A stretch of DNA of 64,000 bases from Bog-756 sp963741055 (GCA_963741055.1 CAVUGU010000015.1:62001-126000), one strand, 5' to 3'. Positions 47,596-56,454 are shown, numbered from the stretch's first letter. Notes: generated from the sequence alone by a model not told the origin. A program made the numbers and translations.

Positions 47596-48468
47596 GTGCT
47601 GCCCGACATCTGGAGCAACCTCGGTTCGACCCAGATCGCCTTCACCCCGTCGCTGCTGATCGGCGGCGCGACCGCGCTCTATCTGTGGGGCGTCTGGCGG
47701 GTCAACCGGCGCGAGGAGGGCGGACGGTGGTCACCGCGCCGAACGCTCGCCTTCCTCGGCGCGATGGTCCTCGTCTTCGTGGCGATCGAGCTGGTGATCG
47801 GCGTCTACGACTCGGAGCTCTACTGGGACCACATGGTCCAGCACCTGCTGCTGATCATGGTGTCGGCACCGCTCATCGCGATGGGTGCACCCCTCGAGCT
47901 CCTCCGCGAGGCAACCGGTGGCTCCCTCCACAAAGTGGTCGTCCGCGCGCTCGATTCGAAAGTCGCCGAGGTGATCCTGCAGCCACTGGTCGGTTTCGTC
48001 CTCTACGCGGTCACCATCCCGGTCGCGCACCTCACCCAGTTCTACAACTACACGCTGGTCAACGATTCGGTCCACGACCAAGAGCACCTGCTCTTCCTCG
48101 TGGTCGGCTACCTCTTCTGGCGTCCGGTCGTGGCGATCGAGCCCACCCGCCACCCGCTCAATCCATGGCTTCGGCTGGTGTACCTGATGGCGGCCGTGCC
48201 GGTCGACACCTTCTGCGGGCTCGCCCTCACCTCGGCGACCCACGAGCTCTTCCCCTTCTACAACACCTTCCGTCGTCCCTGGGGACCCTCGCTCCTCACC
48301 GACCTGCACATCGGCGGCTCGATCATGTGGGTCGGCGGCGACACGCTCATGCTCCTCGCGATGATTCCGGTGGTGGTGCAGCTGGTCCGGGCGGAAGAGG
48401 CCAAGACCCGCGAGCTCGACGCCGCCCTCGACGCCGAGCAGGCGCGTGCCGCCGGCTCGCCTCCCTGA
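47596..48468 (+). CDS. CtaG-family cytochrome c oxidase assembly protein
   Basis: 290 residues with a GTG start after GAGGAGGGACTG. Seven or so membrane segments, including MVLVFVAIELVIGVYDSELY, DHMVQHLLLIMVSAPLIAMG, LVGFVLYAVTIPVAHLTQFY, QEHLLFLVVGYLFWRPVVAI and GGSIMWVGGDTLMLLAMIPV. The conserved His residues in MVQHLLL, HDQEHLLF and TDLHIGG match the caa3-CtaG fold (PF09678), proposed to bring copper to oxidase. Pairing with SCO1 supports a heme-copper oxidase maturation role. The C-terminal helix is cytoplasmic and charged. Confidence 0.9.
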   Translation: MLPDIWSNLGSTQIAFTPSLLIGGATALYLWGVWRVNRREEGGRWSPRRTLAFLGAMVLVFVAIELVIGVYDSELYWDHMVQHLLLIMVSAPLIAMGAPLELLREATGGSLHKVVVRALDSKVAEVILQPLVGFVLYAVTIPVAHLTQFYNYTLVNDSVHDQEHLLFLVVGYLFWRPVVAIEPTRHPLNPWLRLVYLMAAVPVDTFCGLALTSATHELFPFYNTFRRPWGPSLLTDLHIGGSIMWVGGDTLMLLAMIPVVVQLVRAEEAKTRELDAALDAEQARAAGSPP

Positions 48469-48489
48469 GCGGGCAAACCCCGCGGCGGG

Positions 48490-49674
48490 CTACTGGGAAC
48501 ACCCCCGCGCGTCGACCGGCGTCCAGCCGAGCAGGACGTCGCCCTCGACCAACCAGATCCGGTCGTAGCGGTCGACGGTCGGGTCGCAGTGCGGAGGGAC
48601 CAGGTCCACACGGTCTCCGGGATGCAGACGACCGCCCGATCCGTCGGTCACCATCCCGTGCTCGTCCCCGAAGAAGGCGTACTCGGAGTCACGACCGACG
48701 ACAGTGGGGACGCCTGCATCGGTTGCCATCGCCTTCAATCCGGCGTCGACGGTCACAAAGCCCGGCTGGTTCGCCGAGATCACCGTCGCGGCGATGCTGA
48801 GGCTCTGTGCGAAACGCCCTTCCGGATCGGCCCCGAGGGCGTCGCGGTACTCGCGGTCCATGAAGACGTAGCTCCCGGCCTGGATCTCGTCGAGCGCTCC
48901 GAGCTCGGCCTCCATGCCGGCGGTCCCCGTCCCGCCGCCGGTCCGGATCGGTACCGCGTGCCCCTCCGCGGCGAGCGCGTCCGCGACCCTGGCGAGTCGC
49001 TCGCCCGCAAGCCGTGCGCCGGAGTGTCGAACGAGTCGCGACGGGGTGTGCTGGACATGGCCCGCATAGCCCTGCAGGCCTCCGAAGCGGAGGTGTGGAT
49101 GGCGGTCGATCGTGCGCGCGATCTCGAGCGCGTCCTCGGGTCCGGCCACCCCCGTCCGGCCGAGACCCACGTCGACGTCACAGAAGACGGTGAGCGAGGT
49201 TCCAGTCCGATCTGCTGCGTCGGCCAGCTCTACCACACCGTCGGTCCGGTCGACCACGACGGCCAGCGCACAACGATTGGCCAAGTCGGCCACCCGGGCC
49301 GCGGGACGCGGCCCGCCGAGCGGGGAGGTGATCAGGACGTCGACCGGCTCGCCGCGGGCCGACCCGCTCAGCCGGTCGACCAACACCTCGGCCTCCGCCA
49401 CCTTCGCGCACGCGATGCCCGCCGCGCCGTGCTCGAGCTGGAGGACCGCGATGAACGCCGACTTGTGGGACTTGGCGTGCGGCCGTAGACGGAGTCCGTC
49501 GCCGGCAACCGACCGAGCCATGATCGTGACGTTCTCCCGCAAGAGGACGAGGTCGCAGACGAGCGCAGGGGTGGGGATCAGATCGCGCGAGCCGGTCTGC
49601 CCACGCGCGTCGAGTGCCGATCTCGCGCCCCCGACGTCGCCCTCGGGCGCTTCGGTCCGGATCGCCTCAGGCAT
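48490..49674 (-). CDS. D-serine dehydratase / D-threonine aldolase-like PLP protein
   Basis: 394 residues, intact. Alanine-racemase-like barrel: PTPALVCDLVLLRENV, then LRPHAKSHK containing the PLP Schiff-base lysine, and CDVDVGLGRTGV. The C-terminal beta domain ends near VDLVPPHCDPTVDRYDRIWL, where the His-Cys pair is the metal site of the DSD1 family. It acts on a D-beta-hydroxy amino acid (dehydration or retro-aldol). Which of the two reactions is catalysed cannot be decided from sequence. It converges on ctaG (22 bp). Confidence 0.87.
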   Translation of the reverse strand: MPEAIRTEAPEGDVGGARSALDARGQTGSRDLIPTPALVCDLVLLRENVTIMARSVAGDGLRLRPHAKSHKSAFIAVLQLEHGAAGIACAKVAEAEVLVDRLSGSARGEPVDVLITSPLGGPRPAARVADLANRCALAVVVDRTDGVVELADAADRTGTSLTVFCDVDVGLGRTGVAGPEDALEIARTIDRHPHLRFGGLQGYAGHVQHTPSRLVRHSGARLAGERLARVADALAAEGHAVPIRTGGGTGTAGMEAELGALDEIQAGSYVFMDREYRDALGADPEGRFAQSLSIAATVISANQPGFVTVDAGLKAMATDAGVPTVVGRDSEYAFFGDEHGMVTDGSGGRLHPGDRVDLVPPHCDPTVDRYDRIWLVEGDVLLGWTPVDARGCSQ

Positions 49675-49994
49675 TGGTCGTGTGGTGTCCTCGGGGGGCG
49701 ACGAGGCGGTCGACGCTGCAGTCTGCGCGAGCCGGATGGCGCGTGCAGGCTCGACCGAGACCGCCGACGCGCAACTGATGTACGAGCTGTGGTCGTGTCG
49801 TCACTCTTCGTGTTCCAAGGTGAAGGAATCGCGCACCGCGACCTTGTGTAGCAGCACCACCGGCGCAATGCTGGTTGAGCCGTGTCCGACCCAAGGACGC
49901 GGACGGAGAACTGGGTGGGAGTGTCGGTGGTCGCCGTTCCGCACGAGGTAGTCGTCGCGTCGCAGGGCCACCGTCGGAGGAGTCGAGGGGCACC
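49675..49994. other. 320-bp divergent intergenic region
   Basis: Between the DSD1-like gene (minus) and the large GYWL-repeat gene (plus). It must hold both promoters. I see no clear TTGACA/TATAAT pair and no long inverted repeat; GGAGGAG at 49977-49983 is the likely ribosome site for the plus-strand gene. Codon-like open frames here lack family similarity. Confidence 0.5.
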
Positions 49995-52390
49995 ATGAGA
50001 TCGAGGGGCACTGTGAAGCGTCGTAGCAAGCCCGCGCGCGCAGTCGGGCGAGTCACTTTCGCGCTGATCGCCGTCGCGGGAGCGGTCACGTCCGCCGCCG
50101 CGCTCTCTGTCGTCGCTGCGCCGGCCGCGTCGGCTAGCACGCCGAGGCCGGCTGCGACGGTGAGCTACTCGGCGACCGAGAGCTTTCCGCTCGGCGGCGC
50201 ATCGAAGTTCACCGATGCGTCCGGTGACGGTTGGGACACCGCGCTCAGCAGCACGCAGGTCTTCAACGTCTTCCACCACCAGAGCATCCTTCAGGTGGAC
50301 TGCCACGACCAGTCGACCGGCGCATCGTGTTGGGGCGGCCCGAAGACCATCATCGACGGCTCCGGCCACAACTTCGCTACCTCGGACCTGCCCGGTCTCT
50401 ATCTCGACCAGGCCGACGGTCACCTCTTCGTCTACGTCGTCCGCAACTCCGACGACAGTGCGGGCGTCGTCTGCATCGACACGACCCAACCGGCGAGCGC
50501 CCCGGGTGCAGAGCTCTTCTGTGGCTACACCCATCTCACGACGGGGGGGCAGGCCCCAATCTCCACCTACGCAGGGATCTCCAATCCGGTGCAGGTCGGT
50601 TCGAACTGGTACGCGTTCAACGAGGTCGCGGGGAGCGGTACCGGCGAGGAGAACGAGCTGCTCTGTTTCAACCTGGTCGTCCGACGCGGCCTGTGCGGCA
50701 CAGCCGTTTGCACTCGAGCTTCGGGGGGGTCCCGCTGGCCCCGTTCACCTACCCGCACCCGATCGGCACCACCGGGAACGAGGTGATCGTGCCGGTCGTC
50801 GGGACGACCGGCGACAAGCTGGCCTGCTTCAACGGAGCGACCAACACCTCCTGTGGCGGTTCGTGGCCGGTCGTCCATCACCGACGCAGAAGGCGCGCCC
50901 TTCCCACTGCTCAACTCGAGCGGCTCGGAGATCGGAGTCTGTCTCCCCACCGCCGGCGACCCCTGCTTCAGCCCGACCGGCGCACTCAGTGGCGACGCCG
51001 GCGGGAATGGCCGCGGCGATCGCTGCCAACGACTTCCCCAACGGGCAGCCGGTCGTCCTCGGTACCCGCGTGTACTTGGCGAACAACGACCAACCGGACA
51101 AGTCGACTGCTACGACTCCGCCTCCCACGCGTCGTGCCCCGACTTCCCGAAGACGATGAACAACCTGGTCGGTCTCTACACCGTCCGCCTCGACCCGTTC
51201 CGTCCGGACTGCATCTGGGTCAACGCCGACCACGGCTCGGCCCAGATCCAGAATTTCGACGCGCTGACCGGCGGAGACTGCCCGCCAGGGCCGATCCGGG
51301 TCAACGCGAGCAGCTTCGTCGCCCCGCTACAACCGCTGTCTCCCGACCAACTTCACCTCGCTCCAGGTGATCGCGCCGGCCCGCGACACCTACGCGTCCG
51401 GCACGGTCGAGTTCGAGCAACCGAACGGGACACCCATCGCCGGGGCTTCCGATCCAGCAGATCGACACCTTCGGGAACGTGAATCTCGCGCCGTTCGGAC
51501 TCACCACCAAGAGCGCCCTGCCTCAATTCGCGATCTCGTTGAACGGCGAGACCCAAGCGACCGGGCAGTTGACGGTGAAGTTGACCTGGACCGGCAACAA
51601 GGCCTCGCAGTGCACGTCGGGCGGCCAGAAGATCACCACCTTCGACGGCTACTGGCTCGACGCCTCCGACGGCGGCATCTTCTCCTACGGTGCCGCCAAC
51701 TTCTACGGCTCGACCGGGTCGTTGGTGCTCAACCAGCCCATGGTGGGAATGGCCCCGAGCCCGGATCACGGGGGGTACTGGCTGGTGGCCTCCGACGGCG
51801 GCATCTTCGCGTTCGGTGACGCCGGGTTCTACGGGTCGACCGGGAGCCTGACCCTCAACCGTCCGGTGGTCGGCATGGCCTCGACGCCGGACGGGCGCGG
51901 CTACTGGCTGGTGGCCTCCGACGGCGGGCTCTTCGCGTTCGGCGACGCCAACTTCTACGGGTCGACCGGGAGCCTGGTCCTCAACAGGCCCATCGTCGGG
52001 ATGGCCCCGACGCCGGACGGGCGCGGCTACTGGCTGGTGGCCTCCGACGGCGGCATCTTCTCCTTCGGAGACGCCTCGTTCTACGGGTCGACCGGGAGCC
52101 TGGTCCTCAACAAGCCCATCGAGGGAATGGCCTCGTCGCCCGACGGCTTCGGCTACTGGCTGGTGGCCTCCGACGGAGGCATCTTCGCGTTCGGTGACGC
52201 CGGGTTCTACGGGTCGACCGGGAGCCTGATCCTCAACAAGCCCATCGTCGGGATGGCCTCGACGCCGGACGGGCGCGGCTACTGGCTCGACGCGTCGGAC
52301 GGAGGTGTCTTCGCGTTCGGGGACGCAGGTTTCTACGGCTCGGCCGGGAACCTCACCCTCAACAAGCCGATGGTCGGGATGGCGACCTAG
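49995..52390 (+). CDS. Large secreted protein with N-terminal Cys-rich domain and six GYWL repeats (many frameshifts)
   Basis: About 798 codons. The ATG at 49995 begins MRSRGTVKRRSKPAR, then VTFALIAVAGAVTSAAALSV, a signal peptide with an ASA cut site. The N-terminal region (to ~50680) has regularly spaced Cys pairs (LQVDCHDQSTGASCWGG, GVVCIDTT, ELFCGYTHL). The same Cys spacing goes on in other frames (CFNGATNTSCGGSWPVV, VCLPTAGDPCFSPTGALSG, DCYDSASHASCPDFP), showing one domain cut by about six shifts between 50690 and 51480. It then runs cleanly from 51479 to the end with six 42-residue repeats. No wall-anchor motif. Confidence 0.75.
51646..52390 (+). repeat. Six tandem 126-bp (42-residue) GYWL repeats
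   Basis: Each unit begins GYWLVASDGGIFAFGDAGFY and goes on GSTGSLVLNKPIVGMASTPD, with a period of 126 bp; six units end the gene. Units 2-5 are nearly identical in DNA (for example, the block ttctacgggtcgaccgggag recurs), implying recent duplication or gene conversion. The same unit in a more diverged form makes up the protein at 43482-44799. Confidence 0.88.
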
Positions 52391-52411
52391 GGACGCGCTG
52401 CCGATCGCAGA

Positions 52412-52440
52412 TTGACACACCATTGTCCACCCGGTAAGAG
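52412..52440 (+). promoter_or_regulatory. Promoter of the SDR / DapB-like / SnoaL operon
   Basis: A perfect -35 TTGACA at 52412-52417, a 17-bp spacer and TAAGAG at 52435-52440, just ahead of the AGAGGCGG ribosome site and ATG at 52447. The -10 is imperfect, and the transcript would start almost at the start codon, so the exact start site is uncertain. Confidence 0.5.
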
Positions 52441-52446
52441 AGGCGG

Positions 52447-53226
52447 ATGATCCTCGAGGGAAAGACGGTGGTGGTGACCGGAGTGGGCGAGGGTCTCGGT
52501 CGCGAATGCGCGTCGAGCGCCTACCGCGACGGAGCGAACGTGGTCCTCGCGGCGCGTACCGCATCGAACCTCGAGTCCGTCGCGAAGGATCTCGACCCCG
52601 GCGGCACTCGCACCGCGGTGCAGCCCACCGACATCACCGACCCCGACTCCTGCCGGTCCCTCGTCGAGCTCGCGGCCGAGCGGTTCGGATCGGTCGACGC
52701 GCTCATCCAGGTCGCCGCGTTCGACAACGCCTGGGGCGGCCTCTACGACCTCAAGTTCGAGGACTGGCGTGCCGCGTTCGACACCAACGTCCTCGGCACA
52801 CTGACCGTGATCCGCCCGGTCGCCGAGGCCATGAAGCGGGCCGGAGGCGGCTCGATCGTGCTGATCGGCTCCCAGTCGATGTTCCAGCCGCAGCTGCCCC
52901 AGGGCGGCTACTCGGCCTCGAAGGGCGCACTCCTGACCGCGATGTACTACCTCTGCGACGAGCTCGGTCCCGACAACATCCGCTGCAACATGGTGATCCC
53001 GTCGTGGATGTGGGGCCCGCCGGTCGAGATGCTCATCGACTACCGCTCCGAGAAGCAGGGACGGAGCAAAGAAGAGGTGCTCCTCGACATCGTGGGCACC
53101 TTCCCGCTCCGGCGGATGACCGAGGACGGCGAGGTGGCCGACGTCGCGACGTTCTTCTGCTCGGACCGGGCCAAGGCGGTGACCGGTCAGTACCTCCTGG
53201 TCAACTCCGGCGAGATGCTCCGGTGA
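52447..53226 (+). CDS. SDR-family oxidoreductase
   Basis: 259 residues. Cofactor motif TGVGEGLGRECA; a basic residue after beta-2 (LAARTASNL) suggests NADP. The usual NNAG is replaced by VAAFDNAW. The catalytic set is S (IGSQSMF), Y-x3-K (GGYSASKGA). The end KAVTGQYLLVNSGEMLR is normal. It is the first gene of a tightly coupled trio: its TGA overlaps the next GTG (GTGA). It probably works on the same substrate as the DapB-like and SnoaL partners, maybe a steroid or polyketide-like alcohol/ketone. Confidence 0.87.
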   Translation: MILEGKTVVVTGVGEGLGRECASSAYRDGANVVLAARTASNLESVAKDLDPGGTRTAVQPTDITDPDSCRSLVELAAERFGSVDALIQVAAFDNAWGGLYDLKFEDWRAAFDTNVLGTLTVIRPVAEAMKRAGGGSIVLIGSQSMFQPQLPQGGYSASKGALLTAMYYLCDELGPDNIRCNMVIPSWMWGPPVEMLIDYRSEKQGRSKEEVLLDIVGTFPLRRMTEDGEVADVATFFCSDRAKAVTGQYLLVNSGEMLR

Positions 53227-54302
53227 GCCCGGAGCGCGCCCGGGTCGTCGTCTGGGGTACCGGCTTCGTCGGGAGGATGGTCATCCCGGAGATCCTCCGC
53301 CATCCCCGGTTCGAGCTGGTCGGGGTCGGGGTCCACGACCCGGCGAAGGCAGGGCGCGACGTGGGCGAGATCTGCGGGATCGGAGCGGTCGGGATGGAGG
53401 CCACCGACGACCTCGACGCGCTGATCGCACTGCGCCCGGACGCGCTGGTGCACTACGGACCGACCGCTGCCCACGCCGCCGACAACATCCGCGACATCGG
53501 CGCCTTCCTCCGTGCGGGCATCGACGTCTGCTCGACGGCGATGACTCCGTGGGTGTGGCCGACCATGGCATCGATCCCGCCATCGTGGATCGATCCGATC
53601 ACCGAGGCCTGCCAGCAGGGAAGCTCGTCGTGCTTCACCACCGGGATCGACCCGGGCTTCGCCAACGACCTCTTCCCGATGACGCTGATGGGCCTCTGCA
53701 GCGAGGTCCGCCAAGTCCGCGCGCTCGAGATCCTCGACTACATCAACTACGAGGGGGACTACGAGGACGAGATGGGGATCGGCCGCTCCCCCGAGTACGT
53801 ACCGTTGCTCGAGCACGGCGAGATCTTGGTCATGTCGTGGGGTGCAACGGTGCCGATGATGGCGCAGGCGGTCGGCATCACCCTCGACGAGATCACCACG
53901 ACCTGGGAGAAGTGGGTCACCGACACCCCCATCGCGACGGCGAAGGGAACCATCGACAAGGGCGAGGTGGCGGCCATCCGCTTCACCATCAACGGCATCT
54001 ACCGGGGAGAACCTCGGATCTGCCTCGAGCACATCAACCGGATCGGGAACGACGCCGCGCCCGAATGGCCCCGCGGGACGAAGGACGACGTCTACCGCGT
54101 CGAGATCGAAGGCACCCCTTCCATCGTGCAGGAGACCGCGTTCCGATTCACCGACGGAAGCGGACGCGACGCCGCGGCGGCCGGTTGCCTGGCGACCGGA
54201 ATGCGCGCGCTCAACGCGGTGCCCGCGGTGAATGCGCTCCCGCCGGGGTGGGTCACTCCGCTCGACCTCCCTCTGATCCCCGGCGCGGGGACGATCCGAT
54301 GA
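53223..54302 (+). CDS. DapB-like NAD(P)-dependent dehydrogenase
   Basis: 359 residues; the GTG start overlaps the SDR stop. N-terminal Rossmann fold VVVWGTGFVGRMVIPEILRH, then VGVHDPAKAGRDVGEICG. The central segment TTGIDPGFANDLFPMTLMGL and IGRSPEYVPLLEHGE match the actinobacterial group often annotated as dihydrodipicolinate reductase or amine dehydrogenase (2,4-diaminopentanoate-dehydrogenase-like). It is much longer than true DapB (~250) and lacks the DapB signature around its lysine, so a lysine-pathway role is unlikely. Cytoplasmic. Its TGA overlaps the SnoaL ATG (ATGA). Confidence 0.82.
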   Translation: MSPERARVVVWGTGFVGRMVIPEILRHPRFELVGVGVHDPAKAGRDVGEICGIGAVGMEATDDLDALIALRPDALVHYGPTAAHAADNIRDIGAFLRAGIDVCSTAMTPWVWPTMASIPPSWIDPITEACQQGSSSCFTTGIDPGFANDLFPMTLMGLCSEVRQVRALEILDYINYEGDYEDEMGIGRSPEYVPLLEHGEILVMSWGATVPMMAQAVGITLDEITTTWEKWVTDTPIATAKGTIDKGEVAAIRFTINGIYRGEPRICLEHINRIGNDAAPEWPRGTKDDVYRVEIEGTPSIVQETAFRFTDGSGRDAAAAGCLATGMRALNAVPAVNALPPGWVTPLDLPLIPGAGTIR

Positions 54303-54793
54303 CGCCCGAGGACCTCGTCGAGATCGAGCTGATCAAGCGGCTCAAGTACAAGTACATGAGGTGCCTCGACCAGAAGCTGTGGGACGTGGTGGGCGAGTGC
54401 TTCACGCCGGACGCGACCGCCAGCTACAGCGGCGGCGTGTACTCCTTCGAGGGCCGCGATGCCATCATCGAGTTCCTCCGAACCTCGATGGGATCGACCA
54501 CGATGCTGACCAGCCACCGCTGCCACCACCCCGAGATCGACCTCGACGAGGACCGCGCCGGCGCCAACGGTACGTGGGCCTTCGAGGACACCGTCATCCT
54601 CACCGACGTCGCGGTGACGGTCCAGGGTGCCGCCTTCTACCACGACCGTTACGTGAAGGACGGGGGAAACTGGCGGATCGCGCACACCGGGTACCGCAGG
54701 ACCTTCGAAGAGCTGGTCCCGCGAGCGTCGATCGCCGGGCTCAAGGTGACCGCCGACTGGTGGGAGACCGAAGGGCGATCGAGCCTCGGCTGA
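54299..54793 (+). CDS. SnoaL/NTF2-like small protein
   Basis: 164 residues. Cone-shaped NTF2 fold: IKRLKYKYMRCLDQKLWDVV, FTPDATASYSGGVYSFEGRD, MLTSHRCHHPEIDLDEDRAG, GAAFYHDRYVKDGGNWRIAH, then TGYRRTFEELVPRAS. This belongs to the SnoaL_4-type group that includes ketosteroid-isomerase-like and dehydratase-like members. The His pair (HRCHH) and Tyr/Asp residues could serve as acid/base, but no reaction can be assigned. It is translationally coupled as the last gene of the trio and converges on another SDR gene. Confidence 0.82.
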   Translation: MTPEDLVEIELIKRLKYKYMRCLDQKLWDVVGECFTPDATASYSGGVYSFEGRDAIIEFLRTSMGSTTMLTSHRCHHPEIDLDEDRAGANGTWAFEDTVILTDVAVTVQGAAFYHDRYVKDGGNWRIAHTGYRRTFEELVPRASIAGLKVTADWWETEGRSSLG

Positions 54794-54815
54794 GCTGCCC
54801 GGACGCGAGCCGCGC

Positions 54816-55586
54816 CTACGCGGTCATCGCGCCGTCGATGATCACGTCGGTCCCGTTGACGTGGGCGGCCTCGTCCGACACGAGATAGGCGATCGCCGCG
54901 GCGATGCCCTCGGGGGAGCCGAACCCGTCGAGGGGCATCATCCGGCCGAGCAGCTTCCCGTCGGCACCGTCGGGGACGTGGAACGCCTCGGCGATCGGCG
55001 TGTCGATCGCGCCGGGGCTCACGCTGTTGACCCGCAGGCCCGCCCGGGCGTACTCGATGGCGAGGGCCTTGGTGAGTGCGAGCACCCCCCCTTTCGACGC
55101 GACGTACGCGGCCGACCAGGGTTGACCCTTGTGGGCAGCCGTCGAGGCCAGGTTCACGATGGTGCCGCGGCTCGCGAGGAGATGCGGGATGGCTTCGCGG
55201 CAGACGAGGAAGGTGCCGGTCAGGTTCACCGCGAGCAGCCGGTCCCATTCCTCGAGCGCGTGCTCGTGGGTGTGGGAGAACGAGAGCACGCCGGCGACGT
55301 TGACCACCACGTCGAGCCGACCGGCCGCGTCGACCGTGGACGCGACCAGTTCCGCCACCGACTCGGCCGAGCTCACGTCGGCGACCCGGGTACGGATCGA
55401 TCCTCGCTCGGCCTCGACCTCGTCGGGCAGTGTGGCGAGCCGCCCGGCATCGAGGTCGGCAGCGGTCACCGTCGCCCCCTCTGCGGCGAGCCGGACGGCG
55501 GTTGCCCGGCCGATGCCGGAGGCTCCGCCGGTGACCAGCGCGACCTTTCCTCCGAGGCGGGCAGTGGCGGTGTTCGACGGTCCCAT
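54816..55586 (-). CDS. SDR-family oxidoreductase
   Basis: 256 residues from the ATG at 55586; longer in-frame extensions run into the ArsR promoter and are rejected. TGGASGIGRATA, acidic AADLDAGR (NAD), NVAGV, S (LASTAAH), Y-x3-K (AYVASKGGV), end VNGTDVIIDGAMTA. Classical NAD-dependent dehydrogenase of 3-hydroxyacyl or steroid type; substrate unknown. It is divergent from the arsR-like gene with 98 bp between starts, so the ArsR operator could affect it too. Confidence 0.88.
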   Translation of the reverse strand: MGPSNTATARLGGKVALVTGGASGIGRATAVRLAAEGATVTAADLDAGRLATLPDEVEAERGSIRTRVADVSSAESVAELVASTVDAAGRLDVVVNVAGVLSFSHTHEHALEEWDRLLAVNLTGTFLVCREAIPHLLASRGTIVNLASTAAHKGQPWSAAYVASKGGVLALTKALAIEYARAGLRVNSVSPGAIDTPIAEAFHVPDGADGKLLGRMMPLDGFGSPEGIAAAIAYLVSDEAAHVNGTDVIIDGAMTA

Positions 55587-55648
55587 CGCCCGACTGTACG
55601 GCCGGCCGCTTCCCCACGGCGCTTTTCCGGACGTGGCATTTACGTTAG

Positions 55649-55678
55649 TTGACACTTTCGTAAGTCCTCGCTTACAAT
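55649..55678 (+). promoter_or_regulatory. Leaderless ArsR promoter with operator in the spacer
   Basis: TTGACA (55649-55654), 18-bp spacer, TACAAT (55673-55678): one mismatch from consensus. The -10 ends exactly 7 bases before the GTG at 55685, so the mRNA should start at the start codon. GTAAG (55660-55664) and CTTAC (55671-55675) form an inverted repeat with a 6-bp spacer that covers the -10, a likely self-repression site. Confidence 0.75.
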
Positions 55679-55684
55679 ATTCAA

Positions 55685-56023
55685 GTGGATGTCGCACTCA
55701 AGGCCCTCGCCGAGCCCCGGAGACGGGAGATCCTGCGCCTCGTCTGGACGCGCGAGCTCCCCGCGACCGAGATCGCGGCCCGCTTCCACGACGTCACCCG
55801 ACCTGCGGTCTCCCAACACCTCAAGGTGTTACGGGAGGCCAAGTTGATCGACGAGCGCCGTGAGGGGACCCGCCGGCTCTACCGGGTCAACCAGGTGGAG
55901 ATGGCCAAGCTCCGCGACTTCCTCGACGAGTACTGGGCGAGCGGTCTCGATCGCCTCCGCGAGGTCGCCGAGACGGCCGAACAGGAAAAGCAACGACGGA
56001 CACCAAAGAAAGGACGACAGTGA
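55685..56023 (+). CDS. ArsR-family transcriptional regulator
   Basis: 112 residues, GTG start. Winged helix: VALKALAEPRRREILRLVW, LPATEIAARFHDVTRPAVSQ, HLKVLREAKLIDERREGTRR and LYRVN. There is no ELCVCDL metal site, so it belongs to the SRPBCC-linked ArsR group rather than the arsenic sensors. Its stop overlaps the start of the SRPBCC gene, a pairing seen widely in actinobacteria. It probably represses its own leaderless promoter. Confidence 0.9.
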   Translation: MDVALKALAEPRRREILRLVWTRELPATEIAARFHDVTRPAVSQHLKVLREAKLIDERREGTRRLYRVNQVEMAKLRDFLDEYWASGLDRLREVAETAEQEKQRRTPKKGRQ

Positions 56024-56454
56024 TGGCCCAGCTCGAACGTGAGATCGTGGTCGACGCCACACCCTCGACCATCTTTCCCTTCCTCTCCGAGCGCGAGCAG
56101 TTGCTCAAGTGGATCGGTACCGACGCAGAGATCGACGCGAGGCCGGGTGGCCTCTTCAAGGTCCTCGTCGGTGGCAAGCACCCCTCGCTCGGCGAGTTCG
56201 TCGAGGTCGTGCCCGATCAGAAGGTGGCGTTCACCTTCGGCTGGGACGAGCCCGGCCACCCGATCCCCGCCGCCTCGACCCGCATCGAGATCAGCCTCAT
56301 TCCGGAGGGAGACAAGACGAGGGTTCGGCTCGTGCACAGTGGATTGCCCGCCGACGCAGTCGCCGACCACACCCAGGGCTGGGAGCACTACCTCGACCGG
56401 CTGGCCACTGCGGTCGGTGGCGACGATCCCGGTCCCGACGTCATCCCGGAGTAG
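56023..56454 (+). CDS. SRPBCC (AHSA1-like) domain protein
   Basis: 143 residues from the ATG at 56023; a GTG one codon upstream is possible. AHSA1/START-like ligand-binding fold: LEREIVVDATPSTIFPFLSE, REQLLKWIGTDAEIDARPGG, GEFVEVVPDQKVAFTFGW, LIPEGDKTRVRLVHSGLP, GWEHYLDRLATAVGG. Such proteins hold a hydrophobic ligand and are usually coded with an ArsR repressor, as here with a 1-bp overlap. Function beyond ligand binding is unknown. Confidence 0.88.
   Translation: MAQLEREIVVDATPSTIFPFLSEREQLLKWIGTDAEIDARPGGLFKVLVGGKHPSLGEFVEVVPDQKVAFTFGWDEPGHPIPAASTRIEISLIPEGDKTRVRLVHSGLPADAVADHTQGWEHYLDRLATAVGGDDPGPDVIPE

Noticed and set aside
53223..54302. True dihydrodipicolinate reductase (dapB)
   Set aside because: Too long (359 against ~250 residues), no dapA or other lysine-pathway neighbours, and motifs fit the amine-dehydrogenase-like group instead.
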